The notes beneath the pieces were generated by a model. The model saw only the letters and a program-made list of their open reading frames with translations, had not been told where the DNA came from and made no database searches. This document shows, piece after piece, positions 25,076 to 34,087 of a DNA stretch of 64,000 nucleotides. This stretch comes from CAYFZO01 sp965226235. Lineage in GTDB: Bacteria > Pseudomonadota > Gammaproteobacteria > Poriferisulfidales > Oxydemutatoraceae. Positions within the stretch are counted from its first letter, which is position 1. Every line of letters begins with the position of its first letter. The DNA is taken from NCBI GenBank assembly GCA_965226235.1, contig OZ245335.1, positions 310,001-374,000 on the forward strand, read 5' to 3'. The position numbers were made by a program, and so were the translations under genes.

Positions 25076-26452
25076 TCAGGCAGCCGCTCCATGCGACTGA
25101 AAATCATGTGGTTGTGGTAACTTTCTCAATTCCCGTATTTTCCTGTAAATCAGGCTAAGCACCTCTTCATCGCTTGGAAACGGAGATTCAAACGCCGGAC
25201 GCAGTGTGATCGGTACATCGTCCATGCGATAGACCGTGCCACCTGTGTTGATCCCATAAGTGGCGACGGAAAATGCCACTTTCGCAAGTTGACTGGTCGC
25301 CGTTGGCTTGACATCCAGAGAGATCACCGGGATACGTTGCAACTGCTCAATCGCTTTTTTGGGAAAGTTGGAAGCCGGGTCTGTGGCAATAACGAGCGCA
25401 GCGTCTGCCTCGCCGCGCGCGAGAATGTCGACAGTGGTGAATTCTCCGGGGTTGAATCGCGGAAACCCACGGTTGAAATTGACACCGAACGGATAACCCG
25501 TCTGCCATGAGACAACATTGTCTGCGCCGGTGACATTGCCGTGCCCGCGCACCGGTTTTGCGACAAAGTGAGTAAACTCATTTAGATCGGTAGCAAGAGC
25601 GAGAATGGCCCCGGAGTTGAAATGACGCCCACGTGTCATCGTCAATCCCATACCAAAAAAGAGTACGCCGTATTGGCAATTTTTCATTTTCTCGACCAAA
25701 TCGTCCAGGGTCTCTTTCGAGATCCCGGTTATTGCCTCGATATCCCGCGAGATTTTCTTTCCTTTGACCAAGGCACGTAATGCCCACAACAACTCAAAAT
25801 CCTTGCCTGGTCTCACTTGTAGAAAAATATCGGCGACCGGCGTGCTGGGTGTTTTTCGTACGTCGACCAGAACGACCGTACGGTCCTTCCTGCCATTGGG
25901 AATAAACATGCCTTTGGGGGTTACCGCATAGCGAGAAAAATGCCGTGGATGCGATTCAGCCGGATTGCCTCCCCAGTAAATGACCAGATCGGCGCGGTTT
26001 TTAACCTCACCGAGCGTCGCCGTGCTTTCGCCGATGCCCTGAAATGCTATACCCGACGGTCCATGGCAGACCGATGTAGTCGTATCCACGTTCCCGCGAA
26101 TAAAATCGCTGATTGCAACCGCAACGCGTTGTGCCTCGCAGGTGGAGTCGCTGAGACCATACGTCATCGGGAACTTGGCATCGAGCAAAATCCGAGCCGC
26201 TACTTCTACAGCCTCTTCCAGTGTCGCCTCCTGGCCGTCTATCAAAGCCACCGGGTGTTTTTCGATCGTGTGCTCGGCAAACCAGGCGCGTCCCAGCACA
26301 CAAGCGTTTTTTGCTTTGGTGATGCGTTTTTCATCGAGGTCGACGGTCAGATCCATGTCATCACAGACACAACCACAAAAAGTGCAGGTCGCGTCCCTGA
26401 CAATTTTTATTCGATGGGCTTTCTCTGCTGTTGTGTTTCGGGTTTGTGTCAT
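25076..26452 (-). CDS. fhcB: Formylmethanofuran dehydrogenase subunit B, Mo/W site apparently intact
   Basis: Molybdopterin oxidoreductase-fold subunit, 458 residues. It keeps a Fe-S motif C23-x2-C26-x3-C30-x20-C51 and the catalytic pair C129-H130 in TSVCHGPSG, which mirrors the Sec/Cys-His of formate dehydrogenases (VUHGPSV in E. coli FdhF) and the Cys ligand of W in archaeal FwdB. Further conserved blocks are GEVKNRADLVIYWG and NPAESHPRHFSRY. Methylotroph FhcB is reported to have lost these cofactors. With an FmdD gene overlapping by ATGA (26449-26452), this argues for a redox-active enzyme that oxidises formate from subunit A to CO2. Activity and choice of Mo or W are not shown by sequence. 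Confidence 0.92.
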   Translation of the reverse strand: MTQTRNTTAEKAHRIKIVRDATCTFCGCVCDDMDLTVDLDEKRITKAKNACVLGRAWFAEHTIEKHPVALIDGQEATLEEAVEVAARILLDAKFPMTYGLSDSTCEAQRVAVAISDFIRGNVDTTTSVCHGPSGIAFQGIGESTATLGEVKNRADLVIYWGGNPAESHPRHFSRYAVTPKGMFIPNGRKDRTVVLVDVRKTPSTPVADIFLQVRPGKDFELLWALRALVKGKKISRDIEAITGISKETLDDLVEKMKNCQYGVLFFGMGLTMTRGRHFNSGAILALATDLNEFTHFVAKPVRGHGNVTGADNVVSWQTGYPFGVNFNRGFPRFNPGEFTTVDILARGEADAALVIATDPASNFPKKAIEQLQRIPVISLDVKPTATSQLAKVAFSVATYGINTGGTVYRMDDVPITLRPAFESPFPSDEEVLSLIYRKIRELRKLPQPHDFQSHGAAA

Positions 26453-26814
26453 TGGTTACTCCCTGGTTTGTCATGGGGCCGGTTATCCAGCACCGTGACC
26501 TGTACCTCGATCTGCTTGGACAGGGGCATGCCGCTACCGGCCGTATCGCTGTCCATTAGTTCACTCGAGGGTGGACCATACGGGGTAAACAGCAAACCCA
26601 TCGGCAAATCTTCGCCTTTTCTCGGGGTACAACTGAAAATCGCCTGGCCCGATTCGGAGGTTAAACGCACCTTGTCGCCTTTTTGCACCCCAAGTTGCCG
26701 CATGTCTTCTTCGTTCATCTCCAAAGTGGACGTAACCGCGAGATATTCGTCCTTGAGCTTGCCGGCGTTAAGTGAAGTCCCCTGCTTTTTGCTTCTGCCA
26801 GGTATCAGCCTCAT
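26449..26814 (-). CDS. fmdD: Formylmethanofuran dehydrogenase subunit D (molybdopterin dinucleotide-binding)
   Basis: 121-residue FmdD/FwdD-type protein forming the C-terminal pterin-binding domain of the catalytic unit. Visible: MRLIPGRSKKQGTSL, GKLKDEY, LEMNEEDMRQLGVQKGDKV, LLFTPYGPPSSELM and the signature DTAGSGMP. The start is the ATG at 26812-26814, eight bases after AAAAAGG; a TTG start 33 bases upstream is less likely. First gene of the operon, coupled to the B gene. This subunit is not part of the four-gene fhcBADC set of methylotrophs, so its presence here is notable. Confidence 0.9.
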   Translation of the reverse strand: MRLIPGRSKKQGTSLNAGKLKDEYLAVTSTLEMNEEDMRQLGVQKGDKVRLTSESGQAIFSCTPRKGEDLPMGLLFTPYGPPSSELMDSDTAGSGMPLSKQIEVQVTVLDNRPHDKPGSNQ

Positions 26815-26906
26815 TGTTTTGACCTTTTTCAATTTTCTTCCAGGCAATATCGATCACCGTGCGAAAACGCCTCGGCCATGTTGACCGCAGCCAGTGCAAG
26901 CCACCT

Positions 26907-26936
26907 ATTATACAGTAGAGGTATGTTGCCTGACAC
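26907..26936 (-). promoter_or_regulatory. Probable sigma70 promoter of the formylmethanofuran operon
   Basis: On the minus strand a perfect TATAAT (26912-26907) is preceded by an 18-base spacer and GTGTCA (26936-26931; four of six matches to TTGACA). The predicted transcript begins near 26899 and has an 85-base leader before fmdD. No operator palindrome is evident. Confidence 0.65.
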
Positions 26937-27023
26937 TGCATCCGGCGGTGTACCCACACCGGTATAACGCAAGCCATTGCAGGCTGTTTCCGGTTTGCAT
27001 CTGGCCCGTAACGGTCGCCGCTC

Positions 27024-27992
27024 CTATGTTCGCAATTCCGGTTCGTGCTCTTGGTACCACTCATACACAGCCTGGATTCCCTGTTCCAGGCCGATAACCG
27101 GATTCCATCCCAGATGGCGCAAATTGCTGATATCCGTTACTTTCCTCGGGGTACCGTCAGGCATCGTCATATCCCAGGCAAGCTCACCCGCATATCCCAC
27201 AATTCGCTTGAGAATGCCGGCAAGTTCCTTGATCGATACTTCCTCGCCGCTACCCACGTTGAGGTGGGAATTCGTCGGCGTGACTACCTCGTAAAGACGT
27301 TCCTGCGGCAAATTCATGACGAATATTGCCGCAGAAGCCAAGTCGTCAACGCACATGAAATCACGGGAGGGATTGCCGCTGCCCCAGAATGTAACCGTGT
27401 GTCTTTTGGAGAGTTTCGCTTCGTGCAGTCGGCGCATCATCGCCGGTAACACGTGGCTGTCCTGTAGGTGGAAGTTGTCTCCCCTGCCGTACAGGTTGGT
27501 CGGCATCAACGAGCGGAAGTCACTTCCATATTGGCGATTATATGCTTCGCACAGCTTGATGCCGGCAATTTTCGCCACCGCATAAGGCTCGTTCGTCGGC
27601 TCCAGCTTGCCCGAGAGCAACGCGTCTTCCTGCATCGGCTGGCTGGCGTGTTTCGGATAGATGCAGGTGCTGCCTAAAAACAGCAATTTATCGACCCGGT
27701 GCACCCAGGCTTCATGGATCAGGTGGGTCTGAATCATGAGGTTTCGGTAAATGAATTCAGCCGGGTAGGTATTGTTTGCATGAATGCCACCGACTTTGGC
27801 GGCAGCTACAAAAACATATTCCGGTTTGTTTTCGCGAAAAAAAGCCGCGGTGCTGGAATGGTTTTCGAAATCACATTCTGCGTGGGACGGTGTAAGCAGC
27901 TTGCTGTAATTCTGTGCTTGCAATGCACGGCAAATGGCTGCGCCTACCATGCCATTCGCACCCGCAATCAGGATTCTTGCTTCCTTATCCAC
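27024..27992 (-). CDS. fcl: GDP-L-fucose synthase
   Basis: NADPH-dependent epimerase/reductase turning GDP-4-keto-6-deoxymannose into GDP-L-fucose for surface polysaccharide. 322 residues, extended SDR fold: GANGMVGAAI cofactor site, AAKVGGIHANNTYPAEFI, catalytic Ser/Tyr/Lys in LGSTCIYP and EPYAVAKIAGIKLCEAY, and MPTNLYGRGDNFH. It follows gmd by 120 bases; the pair forms the complete GDP-mannose to GDP-fucose route. It ends upstream of the formylmethanofuran promoter, so the two units appear separate. Confidence 0.95.
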   Translation of the reverse strand: MDKEARILIAGANGMVGAAICRALQAQNYSKLLTPSHAECDFENHSSTAAFFRENKPEYVFVAAAKVGGIHANNTYPAEFIYRNLMIQTHLIHEAWVHRVDKLLFLGSTCIYPKHASQPMQEDALLSGKLEPTNEPYAVAKIAGIKLCEAYNRQYGSDFRSLMPTNLYGRGDNFHLQDSHVLPAMMRRLHEAKLSKRHTVTFWGSGNPSRDFMCVDDLASAAIFVMNLPQERLYEVVTPTNSHLNVGSGEEVSIKELAGILKRIVGYAGELAWDMTMPDGTPRKVTDISNLRHLGWNPVIGLEQGIQAVYEWYQEHEPELRT

Positions 27993-28112
27993 TGCAAATC
28001 ATCGGAGCCGCACCAAGGTTTTCCGTATCGCAAAGCGTGCGGCCGCGGGCAGCTTCCCGCAGGTTTGTTTTCCCGAGAAACCCGCGGATGAAAGCATATC
28101 AAACCTCGGTGA

Positions 28113-29162
28113 TCAGGCCTTTTTCGACTCAATGGCGGCGATATCCGCCTCGAGCATTTCCTCGATCAGTTCTTCAAGCCTGATCTTGGGGCTCCACTGT
28201 AGTTTTCTCTTCGCTTTGCCATAGTCACCGAGCAAGGTATTCAGTTCGTTCGGTCGGAAATAGTCGGAATCGATCCGAATGACCGTCTTCCCCGTGCGGG
28301 TATCGATGCCAACCTCGTTGACACCTGAGCCCTTCCACTCGATATCCATACCCGCCATTCCAAACGCTGTTTCTATGAACCAGCGGACAGATTCCTTGCG
28401 TCCGGTCGCCAGCACAAAATCATCCGGCTCAGGCTGCTGCAACATCAACCACATGCCATACACGTAGTCTCGGGCGTGCCCCCAATCCCGCTCTGCCTCC
28501 AGGTTTCCGACGTACAGGCAATCCTGCTGTCCCTTACAGATCATGGCCGCTGCCCGGGTAATTTTTTTGCTGACAAAAATCTCGCCGCGTCGTGGCGATT
28601 CGTGGTTGAACAAGATACCGTTGCACGCGTATAGCCCGTAAGCTTTCCGGTAGTTGTTCGTGCTCCAGTACGCGAACAGCTTGGCTGCCGCATAGGGCGA
28701 TACCGGGGCAAACGGCGTGCTTTCATTTTGCGGTGCGGTAGCAGAGTTACCATACATTTCGCTACTCGAAGCCTGATAGAAGCGGGTTCTGTCTTTGAGA
28801 CCCAACAGTCGGATACCTTCCAGCAGGCGGACACTCCCGAGAGCGTCGGTGTTGGCGGTGTACTCAGCCATTTCAAACGACACACGAACGTGGCTTTGAG
28901 CCGCCAGATGGTAAATCTCGGTCGGGCGAATTTTCTGGATCAGACGCACCAGGTTGGTCGAGTCGGTCACATCGCCGTAGTGCAATATGAAACGCCTGTC
29001 GTGTTGGCTCGGATCCTGGTACAGGTGGTCCACCCGGGCGGTGTTCAGGGATGAAGAATGGCGTTTGGTTCCGTGTACGATATAACCTTTGTCCAGCAAC
29101 AACTCCGCCAGATAGGAGCCGTCCTGGCCGGTTATGCCGGTAATTAACGCGATCTTATCCAC
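28113..29162 (-). CDS. gmd: GDP-mannose 4,6-dehydratase
   Basis: First step of GDP-fucose/rhamnose/perosamine synthesis. 349 residues with TGITGQDGSYLAELLL (NADP site), HLAAQSHVRVSFE, SSSEMYG, SPYAAAKLFAYW (catalytic Tyr/Lys) and NHESPRRGE, which are diagnostic of Gmd. It is followed by fcl in the same direction. Confidence 0.97.
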   Translation of the reverse strand: MDKIALITGITGQDGSYLAELLLDKGYIVHGTKRHSSSLNTARVDHLYQDPSQHDRRFILHYGDVTDSTNLVRLIQKIRPTEIYHLAAQSHVRVSFEMAEYTANTDALGSVRLLEGIRLLGLKDRTRFYQASSSEMYGNSATAPQNESTPFAPVSPYAAAKLFAYWSTNNYRKAYGLYACNGILFNHESPRRGEIFVSKKITRAAAMICKGQQDCLYVGNLEAERDWGHARDYVYGMWLMLQQPEPDDFVLATGRKESVRWFIETAFGMAGMDIEWKGSGVNEVGIDTRTGKTVIRIDSDYFRPNELNTLLGDYGKAKRKLQWSPKIRLEELIEEMLEADIAAIESKKA

Positions 29163-29238
29163 TTTGCGGAGCAGCTTCCCGGTTCTATCCTGCGTGTCGT
29201 AATGGCGCGAACGCGAGTACGTGATTACCTAAGTGCCG

Positions 29239-29331
29239 TGGCGGAGAGAGAGGGATTCGAACCCTCGATGGAGCTACAAACCCCATACTCCCTTAGCAGG
29301 GGAGCGCTTTCAGCCACTCAGCCATCTCTCC
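29239..29331 (-). tRNA. tRNA-Ser (GCT)
   Basis: Class II tRNA of 93 bases on the minus strand: acceptor GGAGAGA/TCTCTCC, anticodon stem CTCCC/GGGAG with loop CTGCTAA (anticodon GCT, reading AGC/AGU), a long variable arm, and T-loop GGGTTCGAATCCC. Discriminator G and CCA are encoded. It sits just after csrA, as in many gammaproteobacteria. Confidence 0.96.
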
Positions 29332-29380
29332 AGACAATTGTTTTCGCCCATGCATCGAGAGCCTGTGGATCGGGCAGCGA

Positions 29381-29566
29381 TCAATCCTGCGACGCTTCAT
29401 TGTTTTCTTTCCTGATTTTTTCGTAGATTTCTTCCCGGTGCACCGGGACATTTCTGGGCGCATTGACACCCAGCCTGATTTGATTGCCCTTGACGCTGAG
29501 AACGGTGACAGTGACCTGATCTCCTATCATAAGGGTTTCCCCCAACTGCCGTGTCAAAATCAGCAT
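29381..29566 (-). CDS. csrA: Carbon storage regulator CsrA
   Basis: Dimeric RNA-binding protein that represses translation at GGA-containing leaders. 61 residues: MLILTRQLGETLMIGDQVTV, VKGNQIRLGVNAP and VHREEIYEKI include the conserved Leu4, Arg6, Arg44 region that contacts RNA. A strong AAGGAGGG lies six bases before the ATG. It lies between lysC and tRNA-Ser. Confidence 0.97.
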   Translation of the reverse strand: MLILTRQLGETLMIGDQVTVTVLSVKGNQIRLGVNAPRNVPVHREEIYEKIRKENNEASQD

Positions 29567-29682
29567 GAAGCCCTCCTTTGGCCAAACTGCGCTCGAGCAG
29601 CACAGTTTCCTTTTCGATCCGTTCGGCGATTATAGCAAAAACGGGAAAATTGCCGCCACGGGTTTGTGCCTGTATGACGTAC

Positions 29683-30957
29683 TTATCGACCAGCCTGACC
29701 AGGAGCCTTCCCTAGATCAAATGCCTCATGCAAACAATTGACTGCCGATTCAAGATTTTTCTCGTCGACCACAATGGATATTTTGATTTCGGATGTCGAG
29801 ATCATATGAATATTGATTCGTTTCTCTGCCAGGGCAGAAAACATCTTCGCGGCGATACCGGCATGGGAACGCATACCGACCCCCACCAAGGATACCTTGA
29901 CGATCCCGTCATTGCCGAAAGCTCTTCCGGAATTGAGGCAGGCCGCCGTATCCTGGAGTTTCTCCAGTGCCCGGTGGTAGTCACGGCGGTGAACGGTGAA
30001 GGTAAAATCAGCAGTGCCGTCGTGTACGCTAACGTTTTGCACGATCATGTCCACTTCGATGTTGGCAGCGGCGATCCCCTCCAAAATCAACCCGGCGATG
30101 CCGGGCCGGTCAGGCACGCCGGTGATGGTCAGTTGCGCTTCGTCACGATTAAATGTGACACCAGTGATTTCAGGCCGCTCCAACTTCCTCTCCTTGTAGG
30201 TGATTAATGTCCCCGCGCCGGGTTCAAAGGCGGAAAGCACGCGTAAAGGAACATTATACTTGCCGGCAAATTCAACGGCCCGTATCTGTAATACCTTGGA
30301 GCCAAGGCTGGCCATTTCCAGCATTTCCTCGAAAGTGATGAAATCCAGACGTCGGGCGTCGGGCACGATCCGTGGATCGGTGGTGTAAACCCCATCGACG
30401 TCGGTATAGATGCGGCACTCCTTTGCCTTGAGCGCGGCAGCGATGGCGACCGCGGTGGTATCCGAGCCGCCGCGCCCGAGCGTGGTTACGTTGCCTGCCG
30501 CATCATGTCCTTGAAACCCTGTGACGATAATCACTTTTCCCTGGGTGAGCAAGGTAGCCATCTTCTTCGTATCTATGTCGGTGATACGCGCTTTGTTGAA
30601 TTGTTTGTCAGTGGAGATCCCCGCTTGTGTCCCACTCAATGAAACACCTTCAACCTGACACTGCTTCAACGCCAGTGCCAGCAATGCCACGCTGACTTGC
30701 TCTCCAGTCGCCAGCAAGGCGTCCAGTTCGCGGCCGCGGACCCTGGGATCCAGTTGCTGGGCGAGTTGCATCAGGCGGTCGGTTTCGCCTTCCATCGCCG
30801 AAAGCACTACCGCGATATTTTCTCCTCTTTTTTTGCCTTCAGAGATTTTTTGTGCGACGCGGCGGATTCGTTCAATCGAGCCGACCGAGCTACCGCCATA
30901 TTTGTAAACGATTAAGTCCGCGCGATTCGACCGATTGCAACCTGAAAGATCATCCAT
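29683..30957 (-). CDS. lysC: Aspartate kinase
   Basis: First committed step from aspartate to lysine, threonine and methionine. 424 residues, monofunctional type: kinase domain with VYKYGGSSVGS, GFQGHDAAGNVTTLGRGGSDTTAVAIA and TDVDGVYTTDPRIV, then two ACT domains (ITGVPDRPGIAGLILEG; VGVGMRSHAGIAAKMFSAL) that sense lysine and/or threonine. The start overlaps alaS by 8 bases; a second ATG two codons further down is possible. Confidence 0.95.
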   Translation of the reverse strand: MDDLSGCNRSNRADLIVYKYGGSSVGSIERIRRVAQKISEGKKRGENIAVVLSAMEGETDRLMQLAQQLDPRVRGRELDALLATGEQVSVALLALALKQCQVEGVSLSGTQAGISTDKQFNKARITDIDTKKMATLLTQGKVIIVTGFQGHDAAGNVTTLGRGGSDTTAVAIAAALKAKECRIYTDVDGVYTTDPRIVPDARRLDFITFEEMLEMASLGSKVLQIRAVEFAGKYNVPLRVLSAFEPGAGTLITYKERKLERPEITGVTFNRDEAQLTITGVPDRPGIAGLILEGIAAANIEVDMIVQNVSVHDGTADFTFTVHRRDYHRALEKLQDTAACLNSGRAFGNDGIVKVSLVGVGMRSHAGIAAKMFSALAEKRINIHMISTSEIKISIVVDEKNLESAVNCLHEAFDLGKAPGQAGR

Positions 30958-33562
30958 GGCAATCCTGCTTCACCTGCGAGCGTACCCATTCCGCAACGTC
31001 GCCGAGAGCAGCGTCGAGCATTGCCGGATCTCCTCCGCCGGCTTCGGCCATGTCTGCCTTGCCGCCGCCCTTGGCTCCGACTTGCCCGGCGACGAACCTG
31101 ACAAGTTTGCTGGCATTGATTTGCCCGGTGAGTGCTTTGCTGACCCCGGCGATCAACTGGACTGCTTCGCCCTGGGTCGCCGCCAGAACAATCACCGCCG
31201 GCCCCAATCTTTCTTTCAGATTATCCAGCGTAGCGCGCAGCGATTTACGGTCGCCGTCGGGCAACTGTGTCGCCAGCACGCGTATGCCATCGATTTCTCG
31301 CGCCTGGGCTTCAAGGTCCTGCACTCTGTAGCTGTTGCGTGATTTTTTTGCCTGCTCCACCTGTTTGGCAAGGCGTTTGTTCTCCTTGAGCAGTTGCCTT
31401 ACCCTGTCGTCGACCCTACATCTGTCATCCACCTGGAGATAAGCCTGCAACCTGTGCATGCAATCGGTGGCCTCCCGCATGCGGGCATAGGCAATGTCTC
31501 CTGTCAAAGCCTCGATACGACGTACTCCAGCGGCAATGCCGGTTTCTCCGACGATCTTGAATACCCCGATGTCCCCCGTGCGTCGAACGTGGGTGCCGCC
31601 GCATAATTCGATCGAAAAGTCTCCCATGCTCAGCACGCGTACATCGCTTCCATATTTCTCACCGAACAGCGCCTCCGCGCCGCGCTGCGCCGCGGCATCG
31701 CGGTCCATATGCTCTACCACCACTTCGAGATTATCCCGGATCTGATCGTTGATCAGGTTTTCAACCGCGCGAAGCTCCTCTTCACTCATTGGTGCGTCAT
31801 GCAAAAAATCGAACCGCAGACGCTGGTCGGCTACCAGGGAACCTCTCTGGCTCACGTAGTCTCCCAGCACTTGCTTCAACGCGGCATGCAACAAGTGCGT
31901 CGCCGAGTGGTTGCGGACGATACGCGCTCGACGCGTGGAGTCCACCTGTGCGTCGACGCGGTCGCCGACGACAATCCTGCCATGCTTGACCTGACCGATA
32001 TGTACATAGACCTCTCCTTGCTTTTGTGTGTCATCCACCTGAAAACTCCCGAGGGGACCCTGGAGTATCCCGGTATCTCCGACCTGCCCTCCCGATTCCC
32101 CATAAAACGGTGTGTTATCCAGCACCACCATGGCTTTGGCATTGTCGTCGGCAGAGGTCGCAGGCTCCCCGTCAATAAAGATCTGCCAGATGGTGGCCGC
32201 TTGACCGGTCGAGTCGTAGCCACTGAAACGCCCACCTTCCTGCAATGGCAACTTATGGTCATTCTGTGCCAAAAACCGGTGGGTGTCGCGGGCAAGTCTC
32301 TTCTGTCGCTGCATGTGTTCCTCAAACCCTTGCAGATCCACCCGCAGTTTGCGCTCGCGAGCAATATCTGCAGTCAGATCAACAGGAAAGCCGTAAGTAT
32401 CATATAACTTGAACACCAGCTTCCCCGGGACCGTTCGGTTCGTGACGTTCTCCAGTTCGCCTTCAAGGATGCGCAACCCGGTATCCAGAGTTTCCCTGAA
32501 CCGTTCTTCTTCTTTCTTCAGGACCGTTTCTATCCGTGCATTCTGCAGTTGTGGATACGTGTCGCCCATCACGTGTCGCAACGGTTCAACCAGACGATAA
32601 AAAAACGGCTCGCGCGCGCCGAGACGATGTCCGTGCCGCACGGCGCGACGGATGATACGTCTCAATACGTAGCCGCGCCCTTCGTTTTCGGGACGTACTC
32701 CATCCGCGATTAAAAAGCTGCAGGCGCGAATGTGATCGGCTATCACTTTCAGAGAGGGCGAATCACTATCCTCGCAGTCAGTAGCTTCCGCGGCTCGCGC
32801 GATCAACGGCTGAAACGAATCGGTGTCGTAGTTGCTATGCGCGCCTTGCATCACTGCGGCCATGCGCTCCAGTCCCATCCCGGTGTCAACCGACGGTCGA
32901 GGAAGTGGCTTCATGGTTCCGTTGTGGTCGCGTTGGTACTGCATGAACACCAGGTTCCAGATTTCGACATAGCGGTCGCCTTCTGCTCCCCCGGACCCTG
33001 GCGGTGCTCCCTCGACCTCCTCGCCGTGGTCGTAAAAAATTTCAGTGCAAGGGCCGCAGGGGCCGATGTCTCCGACGGACCAGAAATTGTCTCTGGCGCC
33101 GACACGGCGAACACGGTCCGGGTAGACGTCGGTATCACTCAACCAGATTTTTTCCGCCTCATGATCATCCTCGAACACGGTGATCCAAAGCCTGTCAACC
33201 GGCAACCCCGCCACGCGGGTAACAAACTCCCATGCATACGCGATGGCTTCCCGCTTGAAATAATCACCGAAACTGAAGTTTCCAAGCATTTCAAAAAAGG
33301 TGTGATGCCTGGCAGTGTAGCCAACGTTCTCAAGGTCGTTATGCTTCCCGCCTGCCCTTACGCAACACTGACTGCTGGCCGCTCGCGTGTAATCCCGTTG
33401 TTCATCGCCGAGAAAAACATCCTTGAACTGCACCATGCCGGCATTGGTAAACAGCAACGTCTGGTCTCCGGCGGGTATCAATGGGCTTGAGGGCACGATG
33501 GTGTGGCCATGTCGCGCAAAGAATTCCAGGAACTCTTTCCTGATGTCGTTGCTGCTTTTCAT
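30950..33562 (-). CDS. alaS: Alanine--tRNA ligase
   Basis: Class II synthetase, 870 residues. It starts MKSSNDIRKEFLEFFARHGH; the longer upstream frame has no family match. Core motifs LFTNAGMVQFKDVFLG and GMGLERMAAV, the editing domain with HSATHLLHAALKQVLG and CGGTHVRRTGDIG (zinc ligands), and a C-terminal C-Ala domain with ALTGQINASKLVRFVAGQVGAKGGGK. Ordered recA-recX-alaS-lysC-csrA. Confidence 0.98.
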   Translation of the reverse strand: MKSSNDIRKEFLEFFARHGHTIVPSSPLIPAGDQTLLFTNAGMVQFKDVFLGDEQRDYTRAASSQCCVRAGGKHNDLENVGYTARHHTFFEMLGNFSFGDYFKREAIAYAWEFVTRVAGLPVDRLWITVFEDDHEAEKIWLSDTDVYPDRVRRVGARDNFWSVGDIGPCGPCTEIFYDHGEEVEGAPPGSGGAEGDRYVEIWNLVFMQYQRDHNGTMKPLPRPSVDTGMGLERMAAVMQGAHSNYDTDSFQPLIARAAEATDCEDSDSPSLKVIADHIRACSFLIADGVRPENEGRGYVLRRIIRRAVRHGHRLGAREPFFYRLVEPLRHVMGDTYPQLQNARIETVLKKEEERFRETLDTGLRILEGELENVTNRTVPGKLVFKLYDTYGFPVDLTADIARERKLRVDLQGFEEHMQRQKRLARDTHRFLAQNDHKLPLQEGGRFSGYDSTGQAATIWQIFIDGEPATSADDNAKAMVVLDNTPFYGESGGQVGDTGILQGPLGSFQVDDTQKQGEVYVHIGQVKHGRIVVGDRVDAQVDSTRRARIVRNHSATHLLHAALKQVLGDYVSQRGSLVADQRLRFDFLHDAPMSEEELRAVENLINDQIRDNLEVVVEHMDRDAAAQRGAEALFGEKYGSDVRVLSMGDFSIELCGGTHVRRTGDIGVFKIVGETGIAAGVRRIEALTGDIAYARMREATDCMHRLQAYLQVDDRCRVDDRVRQLLKENKRLAKQVEQAKKSRNSYRVQDLEAQAREIDGIRVLATQLPDGDRKSLRATLDNLKERLGPAVIVLAATQGEAVQLIAGVSKALTGQINASKLVRFVAGQVGAKGGGKADMAEAGGGDPAMLDAALGDVAEWVRSQVKQDCHG

Positions 33563-33596
33563 CTGTTGGAGGCTACCGCGTGCATGGTGTGCGTAT

Positions 33597-34070
33597 TCAA
33601 AAGCAACCTGGAGCCCGGTCGCCGTCAAGCACCTGGCGCACGGTATCCATCGTGAACCCTCGCCTGATCAGGTAGACACGCCGCCGCGAGCGTTCCTCGT
33701 TGCCGTCGGCTGGCCGGACACCAAACTTTTTTTCGCAGCACCGGCGCGCAGACACGACCCAATCTATCTCAATTTCGGACATGGCCGTACTGATTTCACT
33801 TTCCTCAAGCTGTTTGCCATGCTTGAGTTCCCAGCAGATTTTAACGGGGCCGTACCCCCTGCGTTCGGCGTTTCTGATATACGCCTCCATGAAACGTCGG
33901 TGCGACAAAAGCGCGCTGTTTTCCAAGGCAGTCAGCGCCTCCTTGATCTCGGTGCGGAGGTACCCCTTGTGCTGCAATTTGCGTTCGAGCTCGCCACGGG
34001 TATGCTCTCTGCGCGCCAGATAATCCAGCGATTGTTGCATGACAGAGGGTCTTGTGCGCTTGCCGCGCAT
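33597..34070 (-). CDS. recX: Regulatory protein RecX
   Basis: Modulator of RecA filaments. 157 residues made of three-helix repeats: ARREHTRGELERKLQHKGY, FMEAYIRNAERRGYGPVKICWEL and RRRVYLIRRGFTMDTVRQVL. It follows recA by 17 bases, the usual arrangement. Confidence 0.94.
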   Translation of the reverse strand: MRGKRTRPSVMQQSLDYLARREHTRGELERKLQHKGYLRTEIKEALTALENSALLSHRRFMEAYIRNAERRGYGPVKICWELKHGKQLEESEISTAMSEIEIDWVVSARRCCEKKFGVRPADGNEERSRRRVYLIRRGFTMDTVRQVLDGDRAPGCF

Positions 34071-34087
34071 CGTTCTCAGCGAGGGGT

